Assembly (NCBI GenBank): GCA_964391325.1 | Contig: CAYMJM010000012.1 | Span: 1-25,212 of the forward strand | DNA: 25,212 bases | From: CAYMJM01 sp964391325 | GTDB taxonomy: Bacteria; Patescibacteriota; Dojkabacteria; B142; JAFGMG01 | Direction of reading: 5' to 3' | Shown here: positions 7,324-15,285 of the stretch, one piece after another | Layout: every line of letters begins with the position of its first letter | Position numbering within the stretch: position 1 is the first letter of the stretch | Notes under the pieces: generated by a model | The model's input: the letters and a program-made list of their open reading frames with translations, nothing else | Told to the model about the DNA's origin: nothing | Database searches by the model: none | Program-made: the position numbers and the translations under genes

Positions 7324-8196
7324 CTAAAAACTCTTCACTTTTATTAAGTCAGATACCTCAATATCCAGCGTACCATCTAGGTCGGTTCTATAAACTTTAA
7401 TATTAGCATTAGCCAAAGAGTCAAGGACTTCTTTAGTAGGATGTCCAAAATTATTCTCCCCTACACCGATTACTGCTATCTCTGGTCTGGATAAATCAAG
7501 AAACCTGTCGGAGGTACTATGCTTGCTTCCATGATGCCCCACCTTCAAAATATCTAAATCATAAAACTTTTCACTAAACAGCTTTTCTTCAAGATCATGG
7601 CCGAGATCCCCACCAAAGAACATAGAGAACCCTCCCACATTTAAAACAAAACTTAATGAGGTATCATTTACATTGTCTATCTTCTTCTCTAGATCTAACG
7701 GTTGATCCGGCCACAATATATCAAAATAAGTACAGCATCCGATCCGAAAATCATTCTTGGAAGTTAAGGCATAATAAGTAATTCCGTGTTTTACTGCTTC
7801 TTTTAACTGAATAAATGCCAAGTTAGAATTATTTATCGGCCAGTAAATTATCGCTCCCACCGTATAAACTTCTAAAATTTTGGGGAACCCTCCTACATGA
7901 TCTTGGTCGGGATGAGTTAGTATGACGAGATCCAAAGTTCTTTCCCAATACGGTAATACTTTTTGAATTTCTTTAATTACTTCAAAGTTCATACCACTAT
8001 CCACTAAAATATATTTACTATCCTCGGTCTTGATCAGAAACGAATCTCCCTGCCCCACATCCAGAGCATATATATGTAATTTGTCATCCGGCATTTGTTG
8101 ATAGATCATTATGCCAGATAAACTAACAAGCAAGAGAACGATGCTTAATAGTCGTATTTTCACGGCTGCGGTTAAATCCTCGATAAGAACTTTCAA
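7324..8196 (-). CDS. ComEC-type metallo-beta-lactamase domain protein, separate gene
   Basis: Up to 290 residues. A hydrophobic helix (RLLSIVLLLVSLSGIMIY) is followed by the start typical of ComEC C-terminal domains (HIYALDVGQGDSFLI), the zinc motif THPDQDH (94-100), FGGDLG, VGHHGSKHST and a C-terminal GHPTKEVL. In most bacteria this is the last domain of ComEC/Rec2, thought to process incoming DNA; here it is its own cistron. The open frame begins with TTG at 8196, inside comEC, overlapping it by 74 bp. An ATG at 8109 would remove both overlap and helix. I favour the longer form because the helix is well formed in this frame. It is last in the comEA-comEC-MBL run. Confidence 0.88.
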   Translation of the reverse strand: MKVLIEDLTAAVKIRLLSIVLLLVSLSGIMIYQQMPDDKLHIYALDVGQGDSFLIKTEDSKYILVDSGMNFEVIKEIQKVLPYWERTLDLVILTHPDQDHVGGFPKILEVYTVGAIIYWPINNSNLAFIQLKEAVKHGITYYALTSKNDFRIGCCTYFDILWPDQPLDLEKKIDNVNDTSLSFVLNVGGFSMFFGGDLGHDLEEKLFSEKFYDLDILKVGHHGSKHSTSDRFLDLSRPEIAVIGVGENNFGHPTKEVLDSLANANIKVYRTDLDGTLDIEVSDLIKVKSF

Positions 8197-9601
8197 ATAA
8201 AATCAGAGACAACGCAAGGTAATAAATTACTACTATAAATTGTTGGTCAAGCTGCACACTTATAGAGCTAAACGGGAACGAGCCGCCGGTATTAATTACC
8301 CACACCGCATAACTATAAACAGGCATTAATATTAAAGAAAAAATTCTCTCAAATCCTAGAGTACTAAAAATTATTTGTATTAGACCTAATAACATCATCA
8401 CCGGAATAAGGGGCAAAACTAATAAATTTACAATAGGAGCGACAAGCGAGAAAACAGAGAAATTAAATACAGTCAAAGGACTTGTGGATATAATTGCAGA
8501 CAAGGTTGATGCAAAATCTGATCTACAAAACTTAGGGAATTTTTTCAAATAGAGTTCTAATTTGTCAGTCAATCCCACAACACCAATAAACGCACTAATG
8601 GAAAGTTGGAAGCTTACACTAAATATTGAGTATGGATTGATAAAAATCAGGATAATGACAGTTAGCAATAATAGATTTACTATATTGACCTTTCTTCCTA
8701 AGGACTTTGAGAAAAGTAACGCTGCTCCCATGATTCCTGCTCTCATAGCCGGTAAATTACCAAGCCCAACAAGTAATAAAAACACACATAAAATTGCTGC
8801 TATGAGTACAACGACCACCTTCCTAGGAATTATTCCTGCTAGTTTTAGTAACATCAGGATGATTACACTCACATTGAACCCAGAAACAGCTATGATATGT
8901 GTGGTACCAGTTCGAGATAGGTTTTCCTCAAACTCTTGAGATAGATTGGCTCTTTGTCCCCATAAAAGACCTGCAACCAACATAGTGTGCGATTCCGGCA
9001 GAGACTTATTGAGGAGCCTGATGGTGCCTATTTTGGCATTACATAGCTCAGCATCAAAAGAAGTAGATTTGCCTACAACATTACAACTTCTACTTTTTGA
9101 GGTATACCAGATACCTTGAGTGCTTAAGTACTGCGCATAATCAAATTCTTCAATGTCTGGGATCGACTCCAGAGAAAGCTCTTCTTCAATAATATCACCA
9201 CACTTTAAAGTTAAATCTAGTGGACAGTCTATAAGTATTTTCCCTTCTATACCTTTATTTACTGCTGTTACTCTAGTACTCCTTGTATTGTGAGTAGGTA
9301 AGTCAACTATCTGGATGCGAGAAATATTTCTTCCAAAATTTGACTCAACCCTTTCAACTTTATTTGAGCCGTACAAACTATCTGTCCTTATTACAGTTGC
9401 AATCAGACATAAAATAAAAACCATAAATACCTTCCGGCTTACACCAATAAGAACAGTAGCTAGTATTCCGCTCAGAATAATTGTTAAGAGCTTATTTTGA
9501 ACAAAAACAGAACCTAAAATCGCACCGGCAGCTCCATATAAAAGAGGTAAATTTAGTACTATTTTATTAAAATATTTAATTCTATTACCAATTAAGTTCA
9601 T
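8123..9601 (-). CDS. comEC: ComEC competence membrane channel, without the C-terminal beta-lactamase domain
   Basis: 492 residues. Two or three N-terminal helices (LPLLYGAAGAILG..., LLTIILSGILATVLIGV) lead into a soluble OB-like DUF4131 region (about 85-180). The Competence core with multiple helices follows, marked by GTTHIIAVSGFNVSVIIL and LPAMRAGIMGAALL. ComEC forms the inner-membrane channel for single-stranded DNA in natural transformation. The protein stops after the membrane core; the beta-lactamase domain is encoded by the overlapping downstream gene. The ATG at 9601 follows the comEA stop by 2 bp, implying translational coupling. The split could be a genuine gene fission or a frameshift, but both parts are intact and each can start on its own. 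Confidence 0.93.
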   Translation of the reverse strand: MNLIGNRIKYFNKIVLNLPLLYGAAGAILGSVFVQNKLLTIILSGILATVLIGVSRKVFMVFILCLIATVIRTDSLYGSNKVERVESNFGRNISRIQIVDLPTHNTRSTRVTAVNKGIEGKILIDCPLDLTLKCGDIIEEELSLESIPDIEEFDYAQYLSTQGIWYTSKSRSCNVVGKSTSFDAELCNAKIGTIRLLNKSLPESHTMLVAGLLWGQRANLSQEFEENLSRTGTTHIIAVSGFNVSVIILMLLKLAGIIPRKVVVVLIAAILCVFLLLVGLGNLPAMRAGIMGAALLFSKSLGRKVNIVNLLLLTVIILIFINPYSIFSVSFQLSISAFIGVVGLTDKLELYLKKFPKFCRSDFASTLSAIISTSPLTVFNFSVFSLVAPIVNLLVLPLIPVMMLLGLIQIIFSTLGFERIFSLILMPVYSYAVWVINTGGSFPFSSISVQLDQQFIVVIYYLALSLILFESSYRGFNRSRENTTIKHRSLAC

Positions 9602-9603
9602 TC

Positions 9604-10206
9604 CTATACTTGTATTTTATCCTTTAGCTTTTCAAAGGTACTTTCTCCTATTCCGCTCACGTTTTTAATATCATCAATACTTGCATAAGGTCGACTCTGT
9701 ATAATCTTTTCTGCAGTTGCTGGTCCAATTCCGGGAAGAGAGTCTAATTCTTCAATAGAGGCCTCATTAATATTTATCAACCCTGAAGACTCAGCTCTAC
9801 CACTGACTTGCTGTTCTTCCATGGAAGGAATATAAATTTTTTGTCTATCAACAACTATTTCTGATAAATTGAGGTTCTTCTGGACATAGTACATATCAGC
9901 AGAGGGAGTGAAACCACCCGCCTGGTTTATTGCTTCAAATAAACTTATTCCGCTTTGTAATTCAATAACACCAGGTTGATTAACCTGCCCAGCAATATCT
10001 ACAATAATTGTATCTTCCACTACAGTCTCCGCTTGCATTCCTTTAATATTAACTAGTTCTTCCTGGGACAGAAATCTTATTTCCTCAGGCTGATCCTTTG
10101 TGGAGACAAAATAGTATAAACAAGAGCTAGAAATCGCACCTGCCAACAATAACGCAAAAATACAAATTTGCAATAATCTAAATAGTTTAGGATTAATATG
10201 TTGCAT
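9604..10206 (-). CDS. comEA: ComEA-like DNA receptor with SLBB and helix-hairpin-helix domains
   Basis: 200 residues: a membrane anchor (about 9-34), a linker, an SLBB domain (about 66-127, IVDIAGQVNQPGVIEL ... IYIPS), and a C-terminal double helix-hairpin-helix (about 143-200) with LININEASIEELDSLPGIG and VSGIGESTFEKL. ComEA binds double-stranded DNA outside the membrane and hands it to ComEC. The SLBB-HhH order is the usual one for Gram-positive type ComEA. The ATG at 10206 places the anchor close to the N-terminus. It is followed directly by comEC. With the MBL gene it gives the core DNA-import path; pilus genes and ComFC are not in this window. Confidence 0.93.
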   Translation of the reverse strand: MQHINPKLFRLLQICIFALLLAGAISSSCLYYFVSTKDQPEEIRFLSQEELVNIKGMQAETVVEDTIIVDIAGQVNQPGVIELQSGISLFEAINQAGGFTPSADMYYVQKNLNLSEIVVDRQKIYIPSMEEQQVSGRAESSGLININEASIEELDSLPGIGPATAEKIIQSRPYASIDDIKNVSGIGESTFEKLKDKIQV

Positions 10207-10288
10207 CAGAATGTAAATAACTGGAAGCAGTTTAAAATTTCTGACTTAACAAATCTTGAAATAATACTAAAAAGTTTATGAAGAAAAA

Positions 10289-11053
10289 CTACAAAATCTG
10301 AATTTCCACTGCCTCAATAAAATAATTTCCACGGGGTCTAGAAACAGAATCATCTTCTTCATTTTCTATAGGAGCATTATTAATTGTCCTCAAGACATCA
10401 TATCCACCTATAATTGTTCCAAAAACCGTATGGCGTCCCTGCAACACTCTTAACCTGCTATCAGTATCATCTGCCAGCACAATGAAGAATTGACTGCCAT
10501 TTGTGTCTGGACCAGCATTGGCCATTGCAACTGAATATTTTTCCAATCTTCGTGATTCTACATGTGTGTCATTCGAATATCCAGCTTCTTCTAAGGTTTG
10601 TCTCTGCTCCATTGACAGTCCGAGTGAATCCCAGTTAATTTCATCATCAAAGACATACCCAGGCTCGCCCATAGCATCATTACTCGGATCATCATCTAAA
10701 GTTGTTCTACTTCCAGTTTGTATTAAGAAATCTCGAATCACTCTATGAAATGAAACATCCTGATAATAACCTTCTTCTGCAAGAAACACAAAATTGTTCA
10801 CGGTTTGTGGAGCCTTATCTTCATAAAGATCAATCAATATATCACCATTATTTGTAGCTATCCTTGCCCTGTAGTCCTTCCCCTCTTCAAGCTGCATCAG
10901 AGGAAGCTGATTGTATACCAAACTATCTCGTCCCTGATCAGTTAGAAAACCAACGAATGGGAATTGATAGTTATTTACGACTAAATAAATAACTATAAGC
11001 ATGATTACTGTGCCTATGATATACAACCAAAATTCTTTATTTTCCTTAAACAT
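10289..11053 (-). CDS. Membrane-anchored cyclophilin-type peptidyl-prolyl isomerase
   Basis: 254 residues. One N-terminal helix (LYIIGTVIMLIVIYLVV, about 10-27) anchors a cyclophilin domain from about residue 60. Signature segments are FHRVIRDFLIQTG (102-114, with the catalytic Arg of FHR), ANAGPDTNGSQFFI (178-191) and HTVFG (208-212). An acidic insertion of about 35 residues (about 134-170) separates the first two, as in several bacterial secreted cyclophilins. It should catalyse proline cis-trans isomerisation outside the cytoplasmic membrane and help fold exported proteins. It lies 47 bp after leuS and 82 bp before comEA on the same strand, so readthrough from the leuS operon is possible. 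Confidence 0.92.
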   Translation of the reverse strand: MFKENKEFWLYIIGTVIMLIVIYLVVNNYQFPFVGFLTDQGRDSLVYNQLPLMQLEEGKDYRARIATNNGDILIDLYEDKAPQTVNNFVFLAEEGYYQDVSFHRVIRDFLIQTGSRTTLDDDPSNDAMGEPGYVFDDEINWDSLGLSMEQRQTLEEAGYSNDTHVESRRLEKYSVAMANAGPDTNGSQFFIVLADDTDSRLRVLQGRHTVFGTIIGGYDVLRTINNAPIENEEDDSVSRPRGNYFIEAVEIQIL

Positions 11054-11100
11054 AAATTGATCTTAATTCTAAGCTAGAATAGTAAGTCTGACTTATTATA

Positions 11101-14100
11101 TTACACAATTACAAAGCTTATTAGTTTATCTTTCACAAAAATGGTCCTTTTGATTTTTCCCTGATCTGTATACTTTTTAACTTTATTAGATTGCAAAGCA
11201 GCCTCTTTAACTGTTATTTCATCAGTACTAGCGGCAACTTCCAGTGTATCTCTGATTTTACCGTTAATTTGTACTACAATAGTAACCCGGTCTTCTTGGA
11301 GTAACTTTGAGTCATACTCCGGCCAGGTTTGGGTATGAATGGATGCGCTATGTCCTAGCCTAGACCACAGTTCCTCAGTAATAAAGGGTGCGAATGGCGA
11401 TAAAATCAACAAAAAATTTTCCCATACATCCTTAGCTATAACTTCTTGTTTTTGCAGGAAGTTTGAGAATTCCATAAATTTCGCGACTGAAGTATTGAAG
11501 CTTAGGTTTTCAATTCCTTCCTCTACTTTACTTGTTAACCGAGCAGCTTCTCTACTTTGACCCTCATTACTAATTTCTGCTACTTTAAACTGCAGGTTCC
11601 ACACTTTATTAATAAATCTAAATACTCCCTGCTCCCCTTTCGTATCCCAAGGTTTTGTATCTGTAAGTGGTCCCATAAACATTTCATACATTCTTAAAGT
11701 ATCTGCCCCATGCTTATCAACTACATCGGAAGGGTTAATAATATTACCCCATCTCTTACTCATCTTCCGATTATCCTCACCTAAAATCAAACCCTGGTGT
11801 CTATGTATCAAAAATGGCTCATCAAAATCTATATAGCCAGCATCATACAGTACTTTTGTAAAAAACCTAGAATATAAAAGATGTCCATTCACATGCTCAG
11901 GTCCACCTAGATAAAAATCTACAGGCATCCACTTTTTCAACGCCTCTGAAGAAGCAAACGCTTCATCATTATGTGGATCTAGATATCGATAATAGTACCA
12001 GCTCGAACACATAAATGTGTCCAATGTATCTGGCTCTCTAGAGAATTCAGGTCCATATTTTTCCCTCACACCCTCTTGAAATTCCTTAGAATAAGTTAGG
12101 GGTGATTGACCAGTTGGTCTAAAATCCACGTCATCAGGTAAGATCACTGGTAGATCATCCATAGATGCAGGCTTTAAGTCCAACCTTACCTCAGCCAAAA
12201 TTTCCTCTAATAGTTTTGGAAATGTACTAAAACCTGTCTTTACAGAGAAGTGACCGGCATCCCTAAACCTGACAGTTCTTAAAAAAGGTAGTTTACTTCT
12301 TAAGAAAGCTTCAGACTGCTCCAAGTTCAAGTAAGGGTCATCCACTGAATGAATAAAGACTACCTCCCCTACATTCTCCTTGACTTTATCAAAATCTACA
12401 TTCCCCTGCTCTCCACCAATGAAATCTACAAGCAGCTGATACATAGCATCATCGTCTACGTATTCTTTCCAGGACTCAAACCCTCGAGGGGTGGGAGTTG
12501 ATGGCGCCACTAAAATCAATTTTCTAATCTTATGGGTTTCAGCGAACTTCAAAGCTGCCCAGCCTCCCAAAGACCTTCCACTAACTACAACATTTTCCAA
12601 ATTGTCACCCTGAGGCAAGCTCGTCTTGAGCTTGCCGAAAGAAAGGGTTGACAATTTATCCTCAACTGTTTTCAACCACTCATCTAAAATCGGCCTGTCT
12701 GCATTTGGCAATTCAGGGCTAATTATTCCAATTCCTTTACTTTGCAATTGCTCTTCAACCCAGGGATGATAAGCTTCCTGAGCTGAGCTTGCCCAAGCAT
12801 GAAAGTTTATAAATAAATCCGGATTTTGTTGATACTTCGCATTTACTGCTTGATTTCCCCCTCCAAGCTCTCTATGCAACATAGGAATTGGTGCACCCCA
12901 GAAACGCTGACGAGACACCGACCAATCTCTTAGTTTATATGTGATTTTCTGCTGTCCCAAGCCTTTCTGTTCCAACCAATTAATAATTGCCTCATTTGCC
13001 TCGTCAGTAGACATCCCGACGAACTTGCCAGAATTTATTACTCTTCCTTTACCAGTAAATGGCCGTTCTATACCCAAAAATCTTTTAAATCCTATGAGAT
13101 TATATTCAAAATTATTTAATTGTTTGGCCTCATCGAAATCCAACCATATAGCCTCCTGGATATTTTTCTCCTCTTCACTTATTTCCCTCGGTGTTTCGTC
13201 TACTAATTCCAAAAGTACAGGCTGATCTACCCTATATCTATTTACATCTTTGTGGGAATTATAGAAATGAGATTCAATCTTCCCTCCCAATGTCTTTATA
13301 GCTTTGGCTTTATATCCTGTCTCCTCGTAAACCTCCCTTTCTGCAGCTTTTAAAGCATCTTCTCCTTTATCAATTCCTCCAATCACAGGCGAAATCCACC
13401 CCTCTTTTTGCCATCGTATAAATAAAAATTTTCCATCAGATTTTCTTTGAATTACAGCAGAAATAGTTTCTCGATACTCCTCGTCAGGTTGCATTTCACC
13501 ATAGACAGGCATGACAACCTCTTCTATTGGTAAATCGAACTGCTTAGCAAATTCGTAATCCCTTTCATCGTGAGCAGGCACAGCCATAATAGCACCTGTC
13601 CCATACTCCAATAAAACATAATCAGCTATCCAGATAGGAATGTTTTTGTCATTAGCAGGGTTAACTGCGAAAGCTCCGGTAAACAATCCTGTCTTCTCTT
13701 TTGTTTGGTCTGTCCTTTCTATCTCGGTTTTTTTCTTGGCCTGCCTGGTATACTCTAAAACTCTTTTTCTTCGCGCCTCAGTAGTAATTGACTCTACCAG
13801 TGGATGCTCCGGTGCCAGAACTATATAAGTAGCACCAAAGATAGTATCGGGCCGTGTTGTGAAAACCTCAATAAATCTATCCTCTCCGGCAATTGGGAAA
13901 CTTATCTTCGCACCTTCTGAACGGCCAATCCAGTCTCTCTGTCTCTTGATGGACTCCTCCGGCCAGTCGACTTTATCCAAGTCACTAGCTAGTCTGTCAG
14001 CATATTCTGTAATTTTTAAATACCACTGCTCCATCATTCTGTGCTCGATTTCAGTACCGCAACGTTCACATACCTCAACAGTCCCATTTGTGTCAGTACG

Positions 14101-14661
14101 AGCTGCCTGTCCTAAGCCTGCTGAAGGGACATCAAGAACTTGTTCATTAGCTAAAACCGTCTTGCAACTTGGACACCAATTTACCTTTTGATTCCTTCTG
14201 TAAGCCAAGCCTTGGTTATACATAAGCAAGAAAAACCACTGAGTCCATTTGTAATAATCAGGATTATGGCTTCCAACCTCTCTATCCCAGTCAACCGAGA
14301 CTCCCATCTTTTTGATCTGCTCTCTGAAATTATCAATTGCCTGATCTGTATTTATTCTTGGGTGAATATTAGTCTTAATTGCATAGTTCTCAGCAGGCAA
14401 CCCAAATGCATCCCAGCCAATAACCTGCAAGACTTTCTTATCCTTCATTCGTTTAAATCTAGCCAAAATGTCACAAGCTGAATAAACTTCAGCATGACCC
14501 ACATGAAGTCCTGATCCAGATGGATATGGCAATTGAGGCAAAATATAATATTTATTCTCCCTAGTTACATCACTTGGAGTCTTGTATATCCCGCTCTGCT
14601 CCCACTTATCTCTCCACTTAGGTTCAATTTCGCTTGGATTGTATTGTGTTGATTTGTCCAT
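11101..14661 (-). CDS. leuS: Leucyl-tRNA synthetase with embedded NUDIX and serine-hydrolase domains
   Basis: 1186 residues against roughly 800-880 for ordinary bacterial LeuRS. Order: catalytic half with HVGH (53-56); zinc pairs CPSC (163-166) and CERC (198-201); CP1 editing domain with TRPDTIFG (269-276) and PAHDERD (362-368); a NUDIX domain (about 395-530) whose box is complete (Gly428, Glu434, Arg442-Glu443, Glu446-Glu447, Gly449); return to LeuRS (VINSGKFVGM, RDWSVSRQRFWGAPIP); an RBBP9/YdeN-like alpha/beta hydrolase (about 600-830) with nucleophile Ser697 in GRSLG, acid Asp774/775 and His804; then LPVILPDDV, the catalytic half with KMSKR (966-970) and the anticodon domain. The hydrolase sits where the second zinc module (two Cys pairs) normally is; those Cys are absent. 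Aminoacylation and editing motifs look intact. The ATG is 2 bp after the upstream ORF; the operon has a T-box leader. What the inserted domains act on is unknown. Confidence 0.95.
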   Translation of the reverse strand: MDKSTQYNPSEIEPKWRDKWEQSGIYKTPSDVTRENKYYILPQLPYPSGSGLHVGHAEVYSACDILARFKRMKDKKVLQVIGWDAFGLPAENYAIKTNIHPRINTDQAIDNFREQIKKMGVSVDWDREVGSHNPDYYKWTQWFFLLMYNQGLAYRRNQKVNWCPSCKTVLANEQVLDVPSAGLGQAARTDTNGTVEVCERCGTEIEHRMMEQWYLKITEYADRLASDLDKVDWPEESIKRQRDWIGRSEGAKISFPIAGEDRFIEVFTTRPDTIFGATYIVLAPEHPLVESITTEARRKRVLEYTRQAKKKTEIERTDQTKEKTGLFTGAFAVNPANDKNIPIWIADYVLLEYGTGAIMAVPAHDERDYEFAKQFDLPIEEVVMPVYGEMQPDEEYRETISAVIQRKSDGKFLFIRWQKEGWISPVIGGIDKGEDALKAAEREVYEETGYKAKAIKTLGGKIESHFYNSHKDVNRYRVDQPVLLELVDETPREISEEEKNIQEAIWLDFDEAKQLNNFEYNLIGFKRFLGIERPFTGKGRVINSGKFVGMSTDEANEAIINWLEQKGLGQQKITYKLRDWSVSRQRFWGAPIPMLHRELGGGNQAVNAKYQQNPDLFINFHAWASSAQEAYHPWVEEQLQSKGIGIISPELPNADRPILDEWLKTVEDKLSTLSFGKLKTSLPQGDNLENVVVSGRSLGGWAALKFAETHKIRKLILVAPSTPTPRGFESWKEYVDDDAMYQLLVDFIGGEQGNVDFDKVKENVGEVVFIHSVDDPYLNLEQSEAFLRSKLPFLRTVRFRDAGHFSVKTGFSTFPKLLEEILAEVRLDLKPASMDDLPVILPDDVDFRPTGQSPLTYSKEFQEGVREKYGPEFSREPDTLDTFMCSSWYYYRYLDPHNDEAFASSEALKKWMPVDFYLGGPEHVNGHLLYSRFFTKVLYDAGYIDFDEPFLIHRHQGLILGEDNRKMSKRWGNIINPSDVVDKHGADTLRMYEMFMGPLTDTKPWDTKGEQGVFRFINKVWNLQFKVAEISNEGQSREAARLTSKVEEGIENLSFNTSVAKFMEFSNFLQKQEVIAKDVWENFLLILSPFAPFITEELWSRLGHSASIHTQTWPEYDSKLLQEDRVTIVVQINGKIRDTLEVAASTDEITVKEAALQSNKVKKYTDQGKIKRTIFVKDKLISFVIV
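12604..12641. repeat. Palindromic repeat inserted in frame in the leuS hydrolase domain
   Basis: GGCAAGCTC (12614-12622) and GAGCTTGCC (12628-12636) form a perfect 9-bp inverted repeat with a 5-bp loop, flanked by GTCACCCT and CGAAAG. On the coding strand it begins CTTTCGGCAAGCTC and ends CAGGGTGACA, the pattern of a short interspersed repeat; a variant lies at about 5752-5797. It encodes FGKLKTSLPQGD (residues 675-686), a surface-loop position just before the strand leading to the nucleophile Ser697. Confidence 0.65.
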
Positions 14662-14663
14662 GA

Positions 14664-15200
14664 TTAATTTTTAAAAATACTAGTAAAGTCCCATAAACTA
14701 AGTAACGAATTAAGTTCGTTGAGCTTTAAAGTATAATTATCGGCTTTGAGCTTCCTTAGTACTGCAAATAATGGCCCTTCCCAGTCTGCTAACCAGATAG
14801 AAATCAGGTATCTTAAAACAAATTCATTATACTCAAATTTGTTGCCCATTATTGTCAGATCTTTGCTAAAAACTTCTTTAGCATTATCAATCATTTCTAT
14901 TTGACTCTTAAAAACTGCCCAAGACCTATCTATTTCAAATTTGAATTCTTGCATCTCTTGGTTCAATTGTTTCAAACCAACTTTCTTGGATAAATATCTA
15001 TTAACAATCTCTAGTTGCGCTCTGTAGTCATGGATTAATTGGAATACTAACAGTGCTTTTACAAAATACTGCTTATCGCCATTGCTTCCTTCAAATTCAC
15101 AACCTTCGCTTACTGTCTTTTTCAGCTTTCCAAACATTTCCTTATCAAAAGGCTTGTATAGAGGATAAAATAGATTTTCATTGAACGTGCTTTCATTCAT
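14664..15200 (-). CDS. Unknown 178-residue helical protein in the T-box leuS operon
   Basis: I do not recognise a family. The sequence is soluble, has no signal peptide or membrane segment, and is predicted mostly helical, with long amphipathic stretches (about 45-75, AKALLVFQLIHDYRAQLEIVNR-like, and 80-115) and a Trp/Leu-rich C-terminal part (SIWLADWEGPLFAVLRKL). The layout would suit a helical bundle. It lies between the T-box leader and leuS, 2 bp before the leuS ATG, so it must be made under the same uncharged-tRNA control. That position suggests a role linked to leucine charging or amino-acid stress, but this is context only. The start ATG at 15200 is 36 bp after the leader terminator's T-run. 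Confidence 0.75.
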   Translation of the reverse strand: MNESTFNENLFYPLYKPFDKEMFGKLKKTVSEGCEFEGSNGDKQYFVKALLVFQLIHDYRAQLEIVNRYLSKKVGLKQLNQEMQEFKFEIDRSWAVFKSQIEMIDNAKEVFSKDLTIMGNKFEYNEFVLRYLISIWLADWEGPLFAVLRKLKADNYTLKLNELNSLLSLWDFTSIFKN

Positions 15201-15235
15201 GATTCGTACTAAATTAATAGGAATTACGAATTAAT

Positions 15236-15285
15236 AAAAAAGGCCCCTTATACAATCCAGCTTTCGCTAAATCACATAAGGGACC
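15236..15285 (-). terminator. Leader terminator of the leuS T-box
   Basis: On the minus strand GGTCCCTTAT (15285-15276) pairs with ATAAGGGGCC (15251-15242), 10 bp with one G-U, followed by a run of six T (15241-15236). It lies between the T-box motif and the first gene, as expected for transcriptional attenuation. Confidence 0.8.

Noticed and set aside
13640..14481. Several plus-strand ORFs of 60-110 codons opposite leuS.
   Set aside because: They are antisense shadows of a strongly conserved gene, with no start signals or recognisable domains.
15207..15234. Resemblance of AATAGGAATTACGAATTAAT near the T-box terminator to the ends of the 5.7-kb inverted-repeat element.
   Set aside because: Similarity is partial and built of low-complexity AATTA units; not enough to call a second copy.
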